From Rhodospirillales bacterium (lineage in GTDB: Bacteria > Pseudomonadota > Alphaproteobacteria > Rhodospirillales > Thalassospiraceae): a stretch of 64,000 nt of DNA. Position 1 is the first letter of the stretch. The number at the start of each line of letters is the position of its first letter. The stretch lies in the NCBI GenBank assembly GCA_019634165.1, contig JAHQVT010000012.1, forward strand, positions 419,342 through 483,341, given 5' to 3'. This document shows positions 52,670 through 61,662 of the stretch, one piece after another. The position numbers were made by a program, and so were the translations under genes. The notes under the pieces were generated by a model, which ran no database searches, had not been told where the DNA came from, and was given only the letters and a program-made list of their open reading frames with translations.

Positions 52670-55582
52670 ATGCAGATTTCAACCCGATCCGGTCCCCGTA
52701 TCCTTGCCATCTTGGGGCCGACCAACACCGGCAAGACCCATTTGGCCATGGAACGGATGTTGGCGCATACCACCGGGATGATCGGGTTCCCGTTGCGATT
52801 GCTGGCGCGCGAAAATTATGACCGTGCTGTTGCCAAAGTTGGCAAAGCTGCCGTCGCGCTGATTACCGGTGAAGAACGCATTCTGCCAAAAACAGCGCGT
52901 TATTTCCTGTGTACAGTCGAAGCCATGCCGGTCGCCAAACAGGTAGACTTTCTGGCAATTGATGAAATTCAGATGTGTGCCGACCCGGAACGGGGGCATG
53001 TGTTTACCGATCGGCTGCTGCATGCGCGCGGGCGTTCGGAAACCATGTTTATGGGGGCGGAAACCATCCGTCCGGTGATCCGCAAACTTGTCGATAATGT
53101 CGAATTTGATACACGCGCACGCTTTTCGATCCTGTCTTATAACGGGGCCAAGAAAATTCAGCGCCTTCCGGCACAATCGGCAATCGTAACATTCTCAGCC
53201 CAGGAAGTTTATGCGGTAGCAGAACTTGTACGTCGCCAAAAAGGCGGGGCTGCTGTTGTTCTTGGCGCGCTAAGCCCGCGGACGCGTAATGCCCAGGTCG
53301 AGATGTTCCAGAACGGTGAGGTCGAACACCTGATTGCGACGGACGCGATTGGTATGGGGCTTAATCTTGAACTTAATCACGTTGCCTTTGCCGCAATGCA
53401 TAAGTTCGATGGATTGTTCAACCGAAGCCTGTCGGCAGCGGAAACCGCACAGATCGCCGGTCGTGCCGGGCGTCATATGAATGACGGAACATTCGGTGTT
53501 ACAGGCAACCTTAGTGGCATTGATCCTGATATTATCGAACAGATCGAAGCGCATGAATTTGAGCCACTGGCAAAAGTGTTTTGGCGAAATGCGCGTCTGG
53601 ATTTCCGATCCATCGGCGCACTTCAGAAGTCATTGCGTCGCCGATCAGATGACCCGACCCTGATTTTGGCGCGCGAGCCGGTTGATGAAGTCATGCTTGA
53701 ACATCTGGCAAATAACGAGGATGTCGCCCGGATTGCGACCGCGCCGGACCGGGTGCAGTTGCTTTGGGAAGTCTGCCAGATTCCCGACTTTAGAAATATC
53801 CATACCGATACCCATCCAAGACTGCTAACATCTATTTATCGCTATCTTGCGAAACCCGGAAGCAAGCTGCCAATCGACTGGTTGGGTGAACAAGTCTTGC
53901 GTCTGGATCGTTATGATGGTGATATCGATCAGTTATCGTCACGTTTGGCAGGTATTCGCGTCTGGACATATGTATCGCACAAGCATCACTGGCTCGAAGA
54001 TGCCAATCATTGGCAAGAACGCACGCGGGCCATTGAGGATAAGCTCTCAGATGTGCTACATGAACGCCTGACCCAAAGGTTCGTCGATAGACGGACCTCG
54101 GTTTTATTGAAAAGTCTCAAGGACAAGTCTGAACTCATGTCTACCATCACTGCGAATGGTGAAGTACAGGTCGAAGGTGAATTTGTCGGCCGTCTTGAAG
54201 GATTCCGTTTCATCCCTGATGAAACCGATGCTGCTTTCGAAGGCAAGGCTATCGCCAGTGCCGCACGTCGCGCGTTGACCGGCGAAATCGCCCAACGCGT
54301 CAAACAACTTGAAACCGATGAAGACGATAAATTCTCGGTGAATGGGCAGCTTGATGTCCTTTGGAACGGTGTGCCGGTTGGCGTGCTGAAAAAAGGTGAC
54401 ACAGTTCTGTCTCCTGAGGTCCAAGTGATCGACAGCGAGTTCTTTGACGGTCCAACCCGTGAACGTGTTCGCACCCGTCTGTTGAATTTCGTCAATGCTC
54501 ATATCGAAGCGCGTCTGAAAATGCTGACCCGCCTGCGCGATTGTCAGCTTTCCGGGCCGATTCGGGGTCTTTTGTTCCAACTGAACGAAGGCCTTGGCTG
54601 TGTGCCGCGCTCGGAACTTGACAGTCTGGTCAAAGATTTGTCCGACGACGACCGTAAGGCACTTGCCAAGCTTGGTGTGCGTCTTGGTGTTGAAACGGTC
54701 CATGTGCTTGACGCGCTTAAGCCCGATCCGGTTGAGCTGCGTGGCATTCTTTGGGCTGTGGCGCGTGAACTTGATGCGCTTCCGCAATTGCCGCCTGCGG
54801 GCCGGACTTCGGTTCCCAATGATCGTGCAAATTCCAAAGGCTTCTATCTGGCTGCGGGCTATATGCCGGTCGGGCCGTTGGCCGCACGTGTGGATATGCT
54901 CGAACGCTTTGCTGCTCTTTTGCGCCAAAAAGCACGTGAAAATGATGGCAAGGTTCGCCCTGATCCTGATCTTTTGTCGCTTTTGGGTTGTACGGTCGAG
55001 CAGGCTGAAGGTGTGTTTACCGCACTTGGCTGGCGTGCCGAGGTAACCAAGGTCAAGAAATCCGAACTTGAAGCCAAAGAAGCCGAGAAAAAAGGCAATG
55101 AGGCAGCAAAGGCGGACAAAGCTGAGGTCGTGGCCGAAGCCGAAGCCGAAGCCGAAGCGCCGGTTGAAGCGAAGGTCGAAGCCGCTACCGATGTGAAGGT
55201 AGAGGAAGCAGCACCAGCAGCAACCGAAGAAGCACCGGCAGAAGAGGCCGTTGCTGAGGTTAAGGCAGAAGAAGGTGCCGCAACCCCGGCGGTTGAAACC
55301 GATGCCGATGGTGATGAGCTGGTCGAAGTGAAATTCTTCGTCCGTGTTGACCGTCGTAAACGCGGTGGTCCGGCTGGTCGTGGTCAACGTGGCCCGCGTC
55401 AGGATGCACGGGGTAAAGGTGGCCCCAAAGGCAAGGGCGGAAATCGTCCGAACCGTGGTGGGAATAAAGGCGATCGCGGTGATAAGCCGGGTGGTCGTGC
55501 ACAGGCCCCTGAGAAGAAGAACCAGATCAACGAAGATTCACCTTTTGCCAAGCTTAAGGAAATGCTTGAAGCCAAAGGCTGA
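52670..55582 (+). CDS. SUV3-like superfamily 2 RNA helicase with acidic and RG-rich tail
   Basis: A 970-residue helicase. The Walker A motif is GPTNTGKTH, motif II is AIDEIQM and motif VI is ETAQIAGRAGRH; YLCTVEA-like and FMGAETIRPVIRKL segments match SUV3/mitochondrial-type helicases. After about residue 800 the sequence is a long Glu/Ala tract that includes a GCCGAA repeat in DNA, then a Gly/Arg/Lys-rich region (GGPAGRGQRGPRQDARGKGG) and an ending NEDSPFAKLKEML. This tail layout is typical of alphaproteobacterial members and probably binds RNA or partners. The hslR gene follows it, as is usual in this class. Confidence 0.9.
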   Translation: MQISTRSGPRILAILGPTNTGKTHLAMERMLAHTTGMIGFPLRLLARENYDRAVAKVGKAAVALITGEERILPKTARYFLCTVEAMPVAKQVDFLAIDEIQMCADPERGHVFTDRLLHARGRSETMFMGAETIRPVIRKLVDNVEFDTRARFSILSYNGAKKIQRLPAQSAIVTFSAQEVYAVAELVRRQKGGAAVVLGALSPRTRNAQVEMFQNGEVEHLIATDAIGMGLNLELNHVAFAAMHKFDGLFNRSLSAAETAQIAGRAGRHMNDGTFGVTGNLSGIDPDIIEQIEAHEFEPLAKVFWRNARLDFRSIGALQKSLRRRSDDPTLILAREPVDEVMLEHLANNEDVARIATAPDRVQLLWEVCQIPDFRNIHTDTHPRLLTSIYRYLAKPGSKLPIDWLGEQVLRLDRYDGDIDQLSSRLAGIRVWTYVSHKHHWLEDANHWQERTRAIEDKLSDVLHERLTQRFVDRRTSVLLKSLKDKSELMSTITANGEVQVEGEFVGRLEGFRFIPDETDAAFEGKAIASAARRALTGEIAQRVKQLETDEDDKFSVNGQLDVLWNGVPVGVLKKGDTVLSPEVQVIDSEFFDGPTRERVRTRLLNFVNAHIEARLKMLTRLRDCQLSGPIRGLLFQLNEGLGCVPRSELDSLVKDLSDDDRKALAKLGVRLGVETVHVLDALKPDPVELRGILWAVARELDALPQLPPAGRTSVPNDRANSKGFYLAAGYMPVGPLAARVDMLERFAALLRQKARENDGKVRPDPDLLSLLGCTVEQAEGVFTALGWRAEVTKVKKSELEAKEAEKKGNEAAKADKAEVVAEAEAEAEAPVEAKVEAATDVKVEEAAPAATEEAPAEEAVAEVKAEEGAATPAVETDADGDELVEVKFFVRVDRRKRGGPAGRGQRGPRQDARGKGGPKGKGGNRPNRGGNKGDRGDKPGGRAQAPEKKNQINEDSPFAKLKEMLEAKG

Positions 55583-55605
55583 TTGCAAACTGATAATGAT
55601 CTTTG

Positions 55606-55640
55606 GAACGGCGATCCTTGCGGGTCGCCGTTCTGCATTC
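55606..55640 (+). terminator. Possible terminator after the helicase gene
   Basis: A nine-base stem GAACGGCGA / TCGCCGTTC (55606-55614 and 55625-55633) with a weak T-containing tail. It may be leaky, letting transcription continue into hslR. Confidence 0.5.
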
Positions 55641-55680
55641 TAAATATAAATTGATCAGACTGTTACAGGGTCATTAGGCT

Positions 55681-56088
55681 GTGAAGGAACAGACAGAGAA
55701 GCTTCGTGTTGATAAATGGCTCTGGCATGCGCGGTTTTACAAAACCCGATCACTCGCCAGCAAAGCCTGTCAGGCAAGGCATATTGTTCTGAACGGTCAG
55801 TCTGTGTCCAAGGCCAGTGTGATGATTGTGGTAGGTGATCGTCTTCAATTCTTTCAGGGGCCGCATTTGCGTGTGGTCGAAGTGGTGGGATTGGGGGATC
55901 GGCGCGGCCCCGCACCCGAAGCGCAGGCTCTTTACGTCGATCATTCGCCGCCTAGAATGCCAAAGAAAGAAACCGCATCCGATATTCGGACAGCACCGAT
56001 TGCTGAACGAGATGCTGGGGCAGGCCGCCCGACAAAGGCCGAACGGCGCGCGATCGACAGGTTGCGTAGAGAAGATGGCGGCGCATGA
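55681..56088 (+). CDS. hslR: Hsp15-like S4-domain RNA-binding protein
   Basis: A 135-residue protein with an N-terminal S4 domain: LRVDKWLWHARFYKTRSLASKACQARHIVLNGQSVSKASVMIVVGD. A basic C-terminal tail follows (RPTKAERRAIDRLRRE). Hsp15 binds the stalled 50S subunit with a nascent peptidyl-tRNA and helps recycle it. The start is GTG with weak upstream AGG. Its position after the helicase gene matches the usual alphaproteobacterial order. Confidence 0.88.
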   Translation: MKEQTEKLRVDKWLWHARFYKTRSLASKACQARHIVLNGQSVSKASVMIVVGDRLQFFQGPHLRVVEVVGLGDRRGPAPEAQALYVDHSPPRMPKKETASDIRTAPIAERDAGAGRPTKAERRAIDRLRREDGGA

Positions 56089-56233
56089 ATTTTATCAAGT
56101 CTTGTTTGGTATAAATCCTAACTGACGACAGCCGGAATAAACGTTGGTCAGTTAATGGTGAAAAAAGATGCCAGCTGGTTGTGTGTGGCAAAAGATTTTC
56201 TTGCTTCAGATTCAGGTATCCTTTATGGATCCT

Positions 56234-56249
56234 ATCTAATTGTATAGAT
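56234..56249. promoter_or_regulatory. Possible operator upstream of the type I secretion operon
   Basis: An ATCTA / TAGAT inverted repeat with a six-base spacer, 54 bases before the first exporter gene. It resembles the palindrome before the adhesin gene at 61595-61612 in its TCTA...TATAGA core. This is a weak match and needs a motif search. Confidence 0.3.
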
Positions 56250-56302
56250 GTACCGCCTTTTGGGTGGTATTAAACCGTAAGATCTGGAGCAGGCCTGCCC
56301 CT

Positions 56303-58024
56303 ATGACTCGTCGGCCGGGACTAAATATCGGAACATTGTCGCATTTGCGCACAGGTCGTTTTGCCTTGTTGATTGCCGCTTTGGTGATCAACCTGCTGTC
56401 GCTTGCGTTGCCGATTACCCTGCTGCAAGTCTATGACCGGGTTTTGCCGCACAGTTCGATCCCGACCCTGACACTTTTGGTTTTGGGTGTGTTGGGGGCA
56501 TTGGTGCTTGAGGCTCTTCTTCGTCTTGGCCGCGCCTATGTTTCATCGCTTTCTGCTGCAAAGTTTGAGCATCACAGCGCGCAAGTTGCTGTTGGTCATT
56601 TATTGTCGGCCAGCTTGACCGACTATGAAAAAACCGCACCGGGTCTGCATCTACAGCGTCTAAACAGCTTAAACATGTTGCGTGATTTTTATTCCGGGCA
56701 AGCAATCGGCGCGGTCGTTGATCTGCCTTTTATCGTTTTGTTCTTGGGATTGATCGCGATCATTGGTGGGGCTCTTGTCGCGGTTCCGATCGGAATTTTG
56801 GTGGCATTTTTAATTGCTGCAATGCTTTTGGGCCGCCAACTTCGTGCTGCTCTTGATTTGCGCAGCCAATCGGATGAGCGCCGCTATAACTTTATCATCG
56901 AGACATTGACGGGGATCCACACCATCAAATCGATGGCGATGGAAAACATGATGATCCGTCGTCATGAGCAGCTTCAGGATCAATGTGCTGCACATGACCT
57001 TATCGCAGCTCGTTCTGCCCATGCTGCGGTAAATGCCAGTTCGACCTTTTCGATGCTGACGATGGTTCTGGTTGCAGCAATTGGCAGTGTTTTGGTGATC
57101 GGGGGCAATTTGACGGTTGGTGGCTTGGCAGCCTGCACGATGCTGGCCGGTCGTTCTATTCAGCCATTGCAGCGCGCCATGAGCCTGTGGACCCAGTTCC
57201 AAAACATTCGTGTTGCCCGCCAACGTGTGCGTGAATTGTTTGAAATCGAAGCCGAAAACAAACCGGGATCAGCGGATATGCCACTGCTTGATGGCAAGAT
57301 CGAGTTGCTGAATGTTGGTTTTGGCCATGCGGATGGCAGAAAGGTTTTCGATAATCTTGATCTGGTCATTGAAGCCGGTGATTCAGTTGCGATTACGGGT
57401 GATAACGGTACGGGTAAGACCACCTTATTGTGGTTGTTGATGGGGGCGTTGCGGCCTGATCGCGGTGAAATATTGCTCGATGGTAAGAAGCCGGCTGACT
57501 ACACAGCGGGCTCAACCCGGCGCCAGATTGCGTATTTGCCGCAACATGGTGTGATGTTTAAAGGAACCATCCTTGAAAACATTACCGGATTTCGGAAAGA
57601 AATTGGTATTGATCGGGTGGTCGAGATTTCCCGGCGTTTGGGCCTGGACGATATTGTTATGCGTATGCCGCAGGGCTATGACACCGAAGTCGGTGGACAG
57701 GCATCCGAAACGCTTCCACGTGGTGTGAAGCAACGTATCGCCGTCGCCCGCGCGCTGATCGATTACCCCCGCATCGTGTTGTTTGACGAAGCCAATAGTT
57801 CGCTTGATATTGCTGGTGATAACATTATGGCCAGCCTGATGGTGGAGCTGAAAAAACACTGCACACTTGTTATGGTGTCGCACCGTCCGTCGTTAATTGC
57901 CTTGGCAAACAAGCAATACCGTCTTGTTGACCATCACCTTGTGCCGGTTCTTAAGCGCAGCAATAAAACCAAGTCCCGCGCGAAGTTGCCTTTCGGTGTG
58001 CCTACAAGCGCGGGGGCAGAATGA
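56303..58024 (+). CDS. Type I secretion ABC exporter subunit 1
   Basis: A 573-residue exporter with a six-helix membrane domain (about residues 15-310) and an ATPase domain. Walker A is GDNGTGKT (about 366-373), the Q-loop is YLPQHG, Walker B is IVLFDE (about 491-496) and the H-loop MVSHRP is present. The signature is TLPRGV and not LSGGQ. There is no N-terminal peptidase-like domain. The start at 56303 is chosen because the preceding 21 codons do not fit; an AGG lies upstream. Its stop overlaps the next exporter gene as ATGA, and the operon carries a membrane-fusion protein. It is probably one half of the exporter for the adhesin at 61663. Confidence 0.87.
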   Translation: MTRRPGLNIGTLSHLRTGRFALLIAALVINLLSLALPITLLQVYDRVLPHSSIPTLTLLVLGVLGALVLEALLRLGRAYVSSLSAAKFEHHSAQVAVGHLLSASLTDYEKTAPGLHLQRLNSLNMLRDFYSGQAIGAVVDLPFIVLFLGLIAIIGGALVAVPIGILVAFLIAAMLLGRQLRAALDLRSQSDERRYNFIIETLTGIHTIKSMAMENMMIRRHEQLQDQCAAHDLIAARSAHAAVNASSTFSMLTMVLVAAIGSVLVIGGNLTVGGLAACTMLAGRSIQPLQRAMSLWTQFQNIRVARQRVRELFEIEAENKPGSADMPLLDGKIELLNVGFGHADGRKVFDNLDLVIEAGDSVAITGDNGTGKTTLLWLLMGALRPDRGEILLDGKKPADYTAGSTRRQIAYLPQHGVMFKGTILENITGFRKEIGIDRVVEISRRLGLDDIVMRMPQGYDTEVGGQASETLPRGVKQRIAVARALIDYPRIVLFDEANSSLDIAGDNIMASLMVELKKHCTLVMVSHRPSLIALANKQYRLVDHHLVPVLKRSNKTKSRAKLPFGVPTSAGAE

Positions 58025-60162
58025 AAAAACTTGAAAACATGGACTATGCGTTGAATTACCGGATGGGGCGGGCAAGCTCTGATTCCCTTTCGGATTTTGA
58101 TGCGTGTCTTTGGCCCTTGTTGCAAGAATTGGGCTGGCGTGGTTTGCCGCGTCAGGTTGCCGAAGCATTGCCGCATATGGATCAGGCGCTTGATCTTACC
58201 GATTTTCGCAATGTCTTGGCCCATTTGAATTATCAGTCGCGTGAAATCGACACGACCTTTGATCAAATTGATGAACGGATGATGCCTTGCATGTTTGTGC
58301 CCGACGATGGCACGGCATTGGTGGTTATGCGTCCGGAAAATAATGGGATTCGTGTCTTTGATGGCGGTACTGACAGGGAAATCGTCATCAATGCGTCGGC
58401 TATGCCGGGCAAGCTGTATCAGTTTAGCGTTGCGAACCGACGCGAACGGTACTTTGAAGATGACAAGCGCGGCTGGTTTGGCGGCATTTCCGAGCGGTTT
58501 TCAAAGCTTGCCTATCAGCTCCTTCTGATAACTCTGATGCTAAACATCATGGCATTGGCCACCCCCATTTTCGTTATGGGTATTTATGATCGTGTCATTG
58601 GGACGCGGTCAATTCCGATGTTGATCCAGTTTTCAATCGGGATTGGTATTATCCTGATATTGACGTGGGTTTTACGCACCCTTCGCAGCCAAATCGTTAG
58701 TCATTTTGGCGCGCGACTGGATACTTTGGTCAGTGGTGCGATTTTCGAGCGCCTTTTGTCGCTGCCCCCTGCATTTACCGAACGTGCGCCAGTCGGGGTG
58801 CAAATTTCACGTATTCGCGACTTTGAAAGTGTCCGTGAATTCTTTACCGGGCCGATGGCCTTGGTGCTTATGGAAATGCCATTTGTTCCGATATTCCTGA
58901 TCGTGATGTTTTATCTTGGCGGGTGGCTGGCACTAATTCCCGTCGCATTGATCGGTGTATTTGCCTTGATTGGGTTGATCGCGTTTCCTGTGGTATCGCG
59001 GCGTGTCTCCGAACTTGGTCGCCATGGGGCCAGCCGACAGGAGTTTCTTGTCGAGACGGTTGGCAAGATGTCGGCGCTAAAATATACCGCCTCGGAAAGG
59101 CGCTGGTTGGCGCGTTTTCGTGATATTTCCGCCGATACGGCCTATGCCGGTTATCGTGTGGCGATGGTCAATAACGTGATTAACACATCGGCCCAGATCC
59201 TGATGATTACGGCGGGTGCGTTGGTTCTTGCATTTGGTGCGGACCGGGTGATGAATGCGCAGATGAGTGTCGGCGCGCTTGTGGCATCCATGATGCTGGC
59301 GTGGCGGGTGTTGGGCCCGATCAATCAGGCCTTTTTAGGCTTGCCGCGGCTTGCGCAATTGCGTGGGTCTGTGCGCCAAATCAATCGCCTGATGACCTTG
59401 ACGCCGGAAGGCGATCTTGTGCCGCGTTCGGTTGAACAGCGCCGTTTTGAAGGGGCTGTGACATTCTCGCGCGTCAGTTTCCGCTATAGTCCAGATTCCG
59501 ATCCGGCGTTGGTCGGTGTGAATTTTGACATCAAACCGGGGCAGGTTGTTGCGGTTGTTGGTGCAAATGGTGCGGGTAAATCATCGCTGATCAAGCTGGT
59601 TGCCGGGATGTATCAACCCCAAGCCGGGGCTGTTTTGATTGATGGTGCCGATATCCGCCAAATGGATGCACAAACCTTGCGTCAGGCGATTTCGTATGTC
59701 CCGCAGGATATCGAATTCTTCCGCGGATCAATCGCGCAAAATCTTCGTTTGGCCAATCCTGTTGCGACAACAGATGACCTGCGTATGGCCTGTATGTCCG
59801 TCGGTATTTTGCAGGAAATCGAAGCATTACCAGATGGATTTTCGTCGCGTTTAGGCGACCAGCATTCATCGCGGTTCTCATCGAGTTTCCTGCAGCGGTT
59901 GGCACTTGCACGGGCCTTTGTGCGCGAAGCGCCGATTATTCTGTTTGATGAACCAACCAATGGTCTTGATCAGCGTGCGGACCGTGCGTTCCAGCATACG
60001 ATTAACCGTCTGCGTGGCGGATCAACCATTTTCCTGATTACCCATCGACCAAGTCATTTGGATTTGGCCGACCGCATTCTTGTGCTTGATGCCGGTCAGT
60101 TGCGTGGCGACGCGCCGCCAGAGCGGATTAAGCAGCAAGTGATAGACGGAGGCTACCTATGA
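58021..60162 (+). CDS. Type I secretion ABC exporter subunit 2 with N-terminal C39-like domain
   Basis: A 713-residue exporter. Residues 20-140 form an N-terminal domain like the inactive C39 peptidase-type modules of LapB-like exporters; there is no clear catalytic cysteine near the start. The membrane domain spans about 160-450 and the ATPase domain begins near 475 with Walker A GANGAGKS (514-521), Q-loop YVPQD and Walker B IILFDE with TNGLD. The signature position reads RFSSSF, not LSGGQ, although the H-loop is intact. It starts within the stop of subunit 1 and ends in an ATGA overlap with the adaptor gene, so stoichiometry is probably 1:1. Confidence 0.88.
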   Translation: MKKLENMDYALNYRMGRASSDSLSDFDACLWPLLQELGWRGLPRQVAEALPHMDQALDLTDFRNVLAHLNYQSREIDTTFDQIDERMMPCMFVPDDGTALVVMRPENNGIRVFDGGTDREIVINASAMPGKLYQFSVANRRERYFEDDKRGWFGGISERFSKLAYQLLLITLMLNIMALATPIFVMGIYDRVIGTRSIPMLIQFSIGIGIILILTWVLRTLRSQIVSHFGARLDTLVSGAIFERLLSLPPAFTERAPVGVQISRIRDFESVREFFTGPMALVLMEMPFVPIFLIVMFYLGGWLALIPVALIGVFALIGLIAFPVVSRRVSELGRHGASRQEFLVETVGKMSALKYTASERRWLARFRDISADTAYAGYRVAMVNNVINTSAQILMITAGALVLAFGADRVMNAQMSVGALVASMMLAWRVLGPINQAFLGLPRLAQLRGSVRQINRLMTLTPEGDLVPRSVEQRRFEGAVTFSRVSFRYSPDSDPALVGVNFDIKPGQVVAVVGANGAGKSSLIKLVAGMYQPQAGAVLIDGADIRQMDAQTLRQAISYVPQDIEFFRGSIAQNLRLANPVATTDDLRMACMSVGILQEIEALPDGFSSRLGDQHSSRFSSSFLQRLALARAFVREAPIILFDEPTNGLDQRADRAFQHTINRLRGGSTIFLITHRPSHLDLADRILVLDAGQLRGDAPPERIKQQVIDGGYL

Positions 60163-61514
60163 GCGATGTCGTTGCTCAAAATACTGCGATTGAGCGGTTT
60201 CGTAGATCGCGCCGTATGGCGCGTTATCTTTCGCATGCGGTGCTGCTTGAAGAAGGCGGGATTTCGATCTTTGTCCGGTCGGCAATGGTCATGTTGTCTG
60301 TTGGGTTCCTTGCCCTTGTCGCATGGGCGGCAACCACCCAGATCAAAGAAACCGCGATTACTTTTGGTCAAGTGATGCCAACCGGTGCTGTGAATAAGAT
60401 CCAGCATCTCGAAGGTGGCATCATCGAGCAAATCCGGGTGCGGGACGGTGATTTGGTTGAAAAGGGGCAGGTGTTGCTTGGTCTTAAGGCCGATGGTGCA
60501 CGCGCTGAGCTTTCTCAAGCAGAAACCAAACTCGGTAATCTGCAGCTTGAATCAGAACGTTATCGTGCGTTGGCCGAAGGTCGCCAACCAGATTTCAGTC
60601 TTTTGCGGGAATTGTATCCAGAGCTTGCGCAGAATCAGCAGGAAATTTATGCGATTCAAACCGAACTGGATGCGAATCAAAGTGAAATTCTTCAAGTCCA
60701 GATTAAAGAACGGAACGCAGAACTTGCACAGTTGAGCGAGCAGGAAGCAACTTTGCGCAAGTCGGTTGATTTGCTTAGCCAGGAAGTGACCATGCGTCGC
60801 TCTCTGTATGAACAAGGGTTGAACTCAAAAGTCCTGTTTCTCAATATTCAACGTGAACTCAACGAAGCGCAGGGCAACCTTTCGGGTGTTGTTGCGGAAC
60901 AGGCACGTGCGCGCGAAACGATCGCCGAGGCAAAACTGCGTCTGAACGAGCTTGAAAAAAGCCAACGCGAAGAAGCGATTACCGAACTTGGCCGCCTTGG
61001 TGGTGAAATTGCTCAGGCGCGAGAAGCTTTGCGCAAGCTGCGTGACCGTGTCGCGCGCCTCGAAATTGTTGCCCCGACACGCGGCTATATCAAAGGTCTT
61101 CAATTTACAACAATCGGTGGCGTTATTGCACCGGCTCAGATTGTTATGGAATTGGTGCCGATTGATGATGTTTTGGTTGCTGAGACGCGTATCTCAACAG
61201 AAGACATCGGTCACATTCATCTTGGGCAACCTGTAACGGTTAAGGTCAGCGCATTTGACTTTATACGTTATGGTGGTATATCAGGCGAATTGGTATCGAT
61301 TTCTGCATCTACTTTTGTTGATGAAGAAGGACAACCGTATTATAAAGGCAAGGTAGCACTTGAATCTGACACTGTTGGTGAAGGTGCTTCTGCTCAAAAG
61401 ATCATACCCGGAATGACTGTTCAGGCGGATATTCAAACTGGGGAGCGTACCCTTCTTCAATACCTGTTGAAGCCGGTTTATGTCTCGCTTGATCAAGCGT
61501 TCTCTGAACGGTGA
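60159..61514 (+). CDS. HlyD-family type I secretion adaptor
   Basis: A 451-residue membrane fusion protein. One helix near residues 45-65 (VMLSVGFLALVAWA) anchors it in the inner membrane. A lipoyl/barrel segment (GAVNKIQHLEGGIIEQIRVRDGDLVEKGQVLLGLK) precedes a long coiled coil (about 110-280) and a second lipoyl half and beta domain (RLEIVAPTRGYIKGLQFTTIGGVI). It should link the exporter to an outer membrane TolC channel, which is not encoded here. It begins in the stop of the second exporter gene. Confidence 0.93.
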   Translation: MSDVVAQNTAIERFRRSRRMARYLSHAVLLEEGGISIFVRSAMVMLSVGFLALVAWAATTQIKETAITFGQVMPTGAVNKIQHLEGGIIEQIRVRDGDLVEKGQVLLGLKADGARAELSQAETKLGNLQLESERYRALAEGRQPDFSLLRELYPELAQNQQEIYAIQTELDANQSEILQVQIKERNAELAQLSEQEATLRKSVDLLSQEVTMRRSLYEQGLNSKVLFLNIQRELNEAQGNLSGVVAEQARARETIAEAKLRLNELEKSQREEAITELGRLGGEIAQAREALRKLRDRVARLEIVAPTRGYIKGLQFTTIGGVIAPAQIVMELVPIDDVLVAETRISTEDIGHIHLGQPVTVKVSAFDFIRYGGISGELVSISASTFVDEEGQPYYKGKVALESDTVGEGASAQKIIPGMTVQADIQTGERTLLQYLLKPVYVSLDQAFSER

Positions 61515-61594
61515 GCATTTTTCTGGTCCCGCTGGAAATGGGTTTCTCATTTCTACTGCCCGGCCGCACATTATCTCTGGTTTAAATCAGGGTA

Positions 61595-61612
61595 TCTATA
61601 CTATAGTATAGA
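61595..61612. promoter_or_regulatory. Perfect 18-base palindrome upstream of the adhesin gene
   Basis: TCTATACTA/TAGTATAGA is fully self-complementary and lies 51-68 bases before the adhesin ATG, after the end of the adaptor gene. It contains TATACT, a plausible -10 element, so a bound regulator would overlap the promoter. A hairpin in RNA is the alternative reading. Confidence 0.5.
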
Positions 61613-61662
61613 GATGTGGGGTGGGATTATATTCACCTCACTCTTTACGGAGAATGGGTTGA

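Noticed and set aside
54104..55387. 427-codon minus-strand frame opposite the helicase gene
   Set aside because: It is the antisense shadow of a helicase with clear motifs on the plus strand; the peptide is rich in Phe, Cys and Gly with no domain.
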